Assembly: GCF_014203645.1 (NCBI RefSeq)
Contig: NZ_JACHJL010000030.1
Span: forward strand, 1-52,679
DNA from: Streptomyces zagrosensis
GTDB lineage: Bacteria; Actinomycetota; Actinomycetes; Streptomycetales; Streptomycetaceae
Direction of reading: 5' to 3'
Length of the DNA stretch: 52,679 nt
A program made the position numbers and the translations under genes. The notes beneath the pieces are model-generated. The model saw nothing but the letters and a program-made list of their open reading frames with translations, did no database searches and had not been told where the DNA came from. Of this stretch, positions 49,837-52,679 are shown piece after piece; positions within the stretch are counted from its first letter, which is position 1, and each line of letters starts with the position of its first letter.

Positions 49837-51276
49837 ATGGGATTCACCTCTGATTTTGGCCGTCGTGATCTGGTCAAACGGGCGGCGGCGCTCGGGCTGA
49901 TCTCCGTTCCCACCATGGCGGCGCTTAGTTCGTGCGCGACGGGTGACGGCGATAAAACGAAGCAGGTGGACAAGGGCACGAAGTCGGCGAAGAACCCGCT
50001 GGCGATCAATGAGAGCGCGAGCCTGGATGTCGTCATATTCGACGGCGGTTTCGGCGACCAGTACGCGAAGGACGCCCAGGCCGAGTACATGAAGGCTTTC
50101 CCGAAGACCGAGGGAAAGGTCAAGCACGCCGCCACGCAGAAAATTCAGTCCAAGCTGGCGCCTCGGTTCAACGGCGGCACGCCGCCGGACCTGATCGATA
50201 ACTCGGGCGCCGAGCAGATGGACTTCGGCACGCTGGTGTCCAAGAAGCAACTCACGGATCTGCGTGATTTGCTGGACGCACCATCGCTTGATGACCCGTC
50301 GAAGAAGGTGCGGGACACGCTGCGGCCGGGCGTCGTGGAGATGGGGCAGTTCGAGGGGGAAGAGGTCTGGGTCCTCTACTACGCGTACACCATCTACGGG
50401 GTGTGGTATTCAAAGTCGCTGCTTGCCAAGCACGACTGGCAGTACCCACAGACCTGGGATGACATGCTGACGCTGTGCGCGGACGCGAAGAAGCAGGGAA
50501 TCGCGGGATGGACGTACCCGGGGAAGTATCCGTACTACCTGCCGTTCAGCCTGTACCCGTTCATCGCGAAGATCGGTGGCCCCGAGACGCTGGATGCCAT
50601 CGACAACCTGGAGCCCAACGCGTGGAAGAACGACGCGGTGAAGGCGGCGTTCGAGGCGTACGACGAGTTGCAGCGCAAGGGCTACATCCTCAAGGGCACA
50701 CCTGGCCTTGACCACATCCAGTCGCAGGTGGCCTGGAATGAGGGCAAGGCGCTGTTCATACCCAACGGGTCATGGGTGGAGAACGAGACGAAGAAGACGA
50801 CTCCGAAGAACTTCGACATGGCAGTTGGCGCGCCCTCATCGCTGGATTCGAGCGACAAGATGCCGTTCGGGACGATCTGGGCATCCGGTGGTGAGCCATT
50901 CATTGTGCCGAAGAACGCGAAGAACCCGCGGGGCGGTATGGAATTGCTGCGGGTCATGCTGGGGAAGAAGTCCACGCAAAACTTCATCCAGCAGGTTTCT
51001 TCGCTGTCCTCCCTCAATGGTGGTACGGAGGGCATCGAGCTCGCCCCCGGTCTCGCATCGGCACAGGAGCTGTGGCAGAAGGCCAACCCGGACAAGATCG
51101 TGAACCCGCGGCTCCAAGACTGGTACGTGACGCTCCAGAAGGAAAAGATCGGCGTGGCCGCGTTGGGCGAGATGATGGCCGGCCGCATGTCGCCGAAGGA
51201 GTGCATGGCCAAGTGCCAGAAGTTCGCGGATGAGACCGCGAAGGACAGCGCAGTGACGAAGTACCGGCACAAGTGA
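49837..51276 (+). CDS. ngcE: ABC transporter substrate-binding lipoprotein for GlcNAc/diacetylchitobiose
   Basis: A 479-residue extracytoplasmic binding protein. FGRRDLVKRAAALGLISVPTMAALSSC (7-33) combines a twin-Arg-like start with a lipobox ending at C33. The mature part opens LDVVIFDGGFGDQYAKDAQAEYMKAFP and has the pattern of carbohydrate-binding proteins (NGGTPPDLIDNSG, TWDDMLTLCADAKKQG, QVAWNEGKALFIPNGSWVENE). I identify it with NgcE of the N-acetylglucosamine/chitobiose transporter by overall sequence and operon order. ATG 49837 follows GAGGA by seven bases; the open frame upstream lacks signal-peptide character. Followed by permease genes ngcF and ngcG. The ATPase is not in the operon, as with MsiK-type shared ATPases. 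Confidence 0.87.
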   Translation: MGFTSDFGRRDLVKRAAALGLISVPTMAALSSCATGDGDKTKQVDKGTKSAKNPLAINESASLDVVIFDGGFGDQYAKDAQAEYMKAFPKTEGKVKHAATQKIQSKLAPRFNGGTPPDLIDNSGAEQMDFGTLVSKKQLTDLRDLLDAPSLDDPSKKVRDTLRPGVVEMGQFEGEEVWVLYYAYTIYGVWYSKSLLAKHDWQYPQTWDDMLTLCADAKKQGIAGWTYPGKYPYYLPFSLYPFIAKIGGPETLDAIDNLEPNAWKNDAVKAAFEAYDELQRKGYILKGTPGLDHIQSQVAWNEGKALFIPNGSWVENETKKTTPKNFDMAVGAPSSLDSSDKMPFGTIWASGGEPFIVPKNAKNPRGGMELLRVMLGKKSTQNFIQQVSSLSSLNGGTEGIELAPGLASAQELWQKANPDKIVNPRLQDWYVTLQKEKIGVAALGEMMAGRMSPKECMAKCQKFADETAKDSAVTKYRHK

Positions 51277-51327
51277 TGACGCGTCACCAGCGGCGGTTCC
51301 CGCGGGCGAGGAACGGGGTCGGTAGCA

Positions 51328-52242
51328 GTGCGGCACGGTAAGAACGGATTTATCGCAGGGTTTTTGATTCTCCCGCTGGCGATCTACGCGGTGTTCGTGG
51401 TCTCGCCGTTTGTGCAGGCCATCTACTATTCGTTCACAAACTGGAGCGGTCTGAGCTCGGACCTGAAGATGGTCGGGTTCGATAATTACCGTAAGTTGCT
51501 GGACGATGATGTGTTCTGGCATGCGCTGCGGAACAACCTGGTGCTGCTGCTTGTGCTGCCGCTGGTGACGCTCGGCATGGGTCTTTTCTTCGCCTTCATG
51601 CTGAACGTGGGCGGGCGGCGGAAGAACGCGGTGGTCTCCGGCGTGCAGGGCTCGTCGATCTACAAGGTGATCTACTTCTTCCCCCAGGTGCTGTCGATCG
51701 CGATCGTGGCGCTGATCTTCCAGTTCGCGTACAACCCGAACAGCGGCGCCCTGAACTCGTTCCTGTCGGGGATCGGCCTTGATTCGGTGCAGCCGAACTG
51801 GCTCGGTGACCCGAAGTTGGCGCTGTGGTGCGTGATGGGCGTGATGGTGTGGAGCAACGTCGGGTTCTACGTGGTGTTGTTCTCGGCCGCGATGAGCACG
51901 ATTCCCCGGGACTTTTATGAGGCGGCGCTGCTGGATGGGGCGAACCGGTTCACGACGTTCTTCCGCATCACCCTGCCGCTGCTGTGGGACACGGTGCAAA
52001 CCGGCTGGGTGTACATGGGGATCATGGCCCTTGACGCCTTTGCGGTGGTGCAGATCATGACGGTCGGCCCCGGCGGGCCTGACTATTCAACCGAGGTCCT
52101 GACGTGGTTCGTGTACACGAAGGGCATTCGGGACGGGCAGGCGGGCTACGCCACCGCGCTCGGGGTCGCGCTGCTCATTGTCACGATGTTCTTCGCGATG
52201 ATCGTGATGCGGCTTGGCCGCCGGGAAAGGCTGGAGTTCTGA
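51328..52242 (+). CDS. ngcF: sugar ABC transporter permease, MalF type
   Basis: A 304-residue membrane protein with six hydrophobic segments, starting GFIAGFLILPLAIYAVFVVSPFVQAIYYSFTNW. The EAA loop that docks the ATPase is EAALLDGANRFTTFFRITLPLLWDTVQTG. It pairs with NgcG to form the channel for GlcNAc/chitobiose bound by NgcE. The GTG start lies 51 bases after the ngcE stop with a weak upstream purine stretch (GAGGAACGGGG). Length and position match MalF-type partners of CUT1 sugar transporters. Confidence 0.9.
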   Translation: MRHGKNGFIAGFLILPLAIYAVFVVSPFVQAIYYSFTNWSGLSSDLKMVGFDNYRKLLDDDVFWHALRNNLVLLLVLPLVTLGMGLFFAFMLNVGGRRKNAVVSGVQGSSIYKVIYFFPQVLSIAIVALIFQFAYNPNSGALNSFLSGIGLDSVQPNWLGDPKLALWCVMGVMVWSNVGFYVVLFSAAMSTIPRDFYEAALLDGANRFTTFFRITLPLLWDTVQTGWVYMGIMALDAFAVVQIMTVGPGGPDYSTEVLTWFVYTKGIRDGQAGYATALGVALLIVTMFFAMIVMRLGRRERLEF

Positions 52243-52332
52243 TATGGCTCACCCGTCTCACGTACCTCACCCGGGCGAAAACCACCAGCTGCCGAACACC
52301 GGCCGACGCCGCGATGTGGGGAGTGAAGCACA

Positions 52333-52679
52333 GTGACCGGACTGCCACCGCAGAAGGCCGCGGGCCTGCCGGACGTGGAAAAAGTGGATAAAGGGGACGC
52401 CGCTACGCTCACCAAGACATCGCCGGTGGCGTCCGGCGGCGGGCGTGGGGGTGAGCTGGGCGGCCGGGTGCTCAATGTGTTCTCGCATGGCATTTTGGCC
52501 GTGTGGGGGCTCTTGGTGACGCTGCCGTTGTTGTGGGCGGCGATGAGTTCCCTCAAGACGGACAAGGAGATTTTCACCTCTCCCTGGGCGTTGCCTTCGT
52601 CGTTGCACTTCGGGAACTGGTCGGACGCGTGGAATACCGCGAGCATGGGCCGGTATTTCTTCAACTCGGCGATCGTGGT
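52333..52679 (+). CDS. ngcG: sugar ABC transporter permease, MalG type (truncated by window end)
   Basis: The frame opens at GTG 52333, nine bases after GGGGAG, and is still open at the last base (115 residues visible). A polar N terminus of about 45 residues (KVDKGDAATLTKTSPVASGG) is followed by the first transmembrane helix SHGILAVWGLLVTLPLLWAAMSSLKTDKEIF and PWALPSSLHFGNWSDAWNTASMGRYFFNSAIV. This is the classic start of MalG-type permeases: helix, then SLK-x-x-EIF, then NW-x-x-A-W, then FxNS. It is 90 bases downstream of ngcF and completes the transporter channel. Confidence 0.88.
   Translation, partial: MTGLPPQKAAGLPDVEKVDKGDAATLTKTSPVASGGGRGGELGGRVLNVFSHGILAVWGLLVTLPLLWAAMSSLKTDKEIFTSPWALPSSLHFGNWSDAWNTASMGRYFFNSAIV

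Overview
The window reads as a piece of a Streptomyces-type (high-GC actinobacterial) chromosome. Support comes from the very high GC content, strong third-position GC in the genes, frequent GTG starts, rare TTA codons, Tat and lipoprotein signals, long inverted-repeat terminators without U tracts, and families typical of the genus: ngcEFG sugar transporter, Hen1/Pnkp RNA repair, DUF5997, SepF paralogue, DUF6099-like protein. The first ~120 bases are G/C homopolymer and look like a contig edge or low-quality sequence. I found no tRNA, rRNA, CRISPR array, insertion sequence or phage gene.

Layout. (1) 0.1-2.6 kb: small putative secreted peptide and an OtrA/Tet(M)-type ribosomal-protection GTPase. 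(2) 3.1-8.0 kb: an iron/thiol redox neighbourhood: CDGSH Fe-S protein, haem-oxygenase-like di-iron oxidase, YbdK-type carboxylate-amine ligase, Fe(II)/2-oxoglutarate dioxygenase, HemK2-type methyltransferase. (3) 8.1-8.9 kb: a TetR repressor with a 27-bp operator but no visible target. (4) 9.5-12.6 kb: SepF-like protein, TTA-containing AAA ATPase, MazG-type pyrophosphohydrolase, DUF6099-like protein. (5) 12.9-19.6 kb: LLM oxidoreductase, homocysteine S-methyltransferase, then the coupled RNA-repair pair hen1-pnkp, closed by a 40-bp perfect palindrome. (6) 19.9-24.0 kb: arginine deiminase, ornithine carbamoyltransferase and an APC permease, without carbamate kinase.

(7) 24.1-36.2 kb: a split CoA-dependent aromatic catabolic locus, best read as aerobic 2-aminobenzoate (anthranilate) degradation. 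One arm has enoyl-CoA hydratase and a fused hydroxylase/oxidoreductase; the other has PaaX regulator, aryl-CoA ligase, acyl-CoA dehydrogenase and RidA. An MFS exporter, a WYL regulator and a lipoprotein lie between them. Both arms carry the same palindromic motif (TCATGACGRCAGTCA) on their promoters, and both arms contain in-frame TTA codons, which suggests one PaaX-type regulon under bldA control. (8) 36.5-44.1 kb: secreted vanadium haloperoxidase-like protein, two decaying regulator genes (GlxA/AraC-type and HxlR-type), secreted FG-GAP protein, 15-bp repeat array, LysR-like sensor domain divergent from DUF5997, and a Tat-exported PHP-domain hydrolase.

(9) 44.3-49.2 kb: a MurA-like enzyme fused to an N-terminal XRE helix-turn-helix domain, divergent from aconitase. 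The same operator-like sequence (TATCTCR-N4-YGAGATR) lies on the fusion gene's promoter and upstream of aconitase, which also has a double iron box. This is the most interesting regulatory structure here: an apparent enzyme-repressor that could link UDP-GlcNAc metabolism to the TCA cycle. (10) 49.8 kb to the end: ngcE-ngcF-ngcG (last gene cut off), with a DasR-like site on the promoter. That transporter imports GlcNAc/chitobiose, so it is thematically linked to the UDP-GlcNAc-binding fusion next to it.

A recurrent oddity is in-frame low-complexity insertions or extensions in otherwise conserved proteins (ATPase, MmuM, Hen1, hydroxylase, PaaX, acyl-CoA dehydrogenase, RidA). All calls rest on reading sequence and translations by eye; no database search was run.
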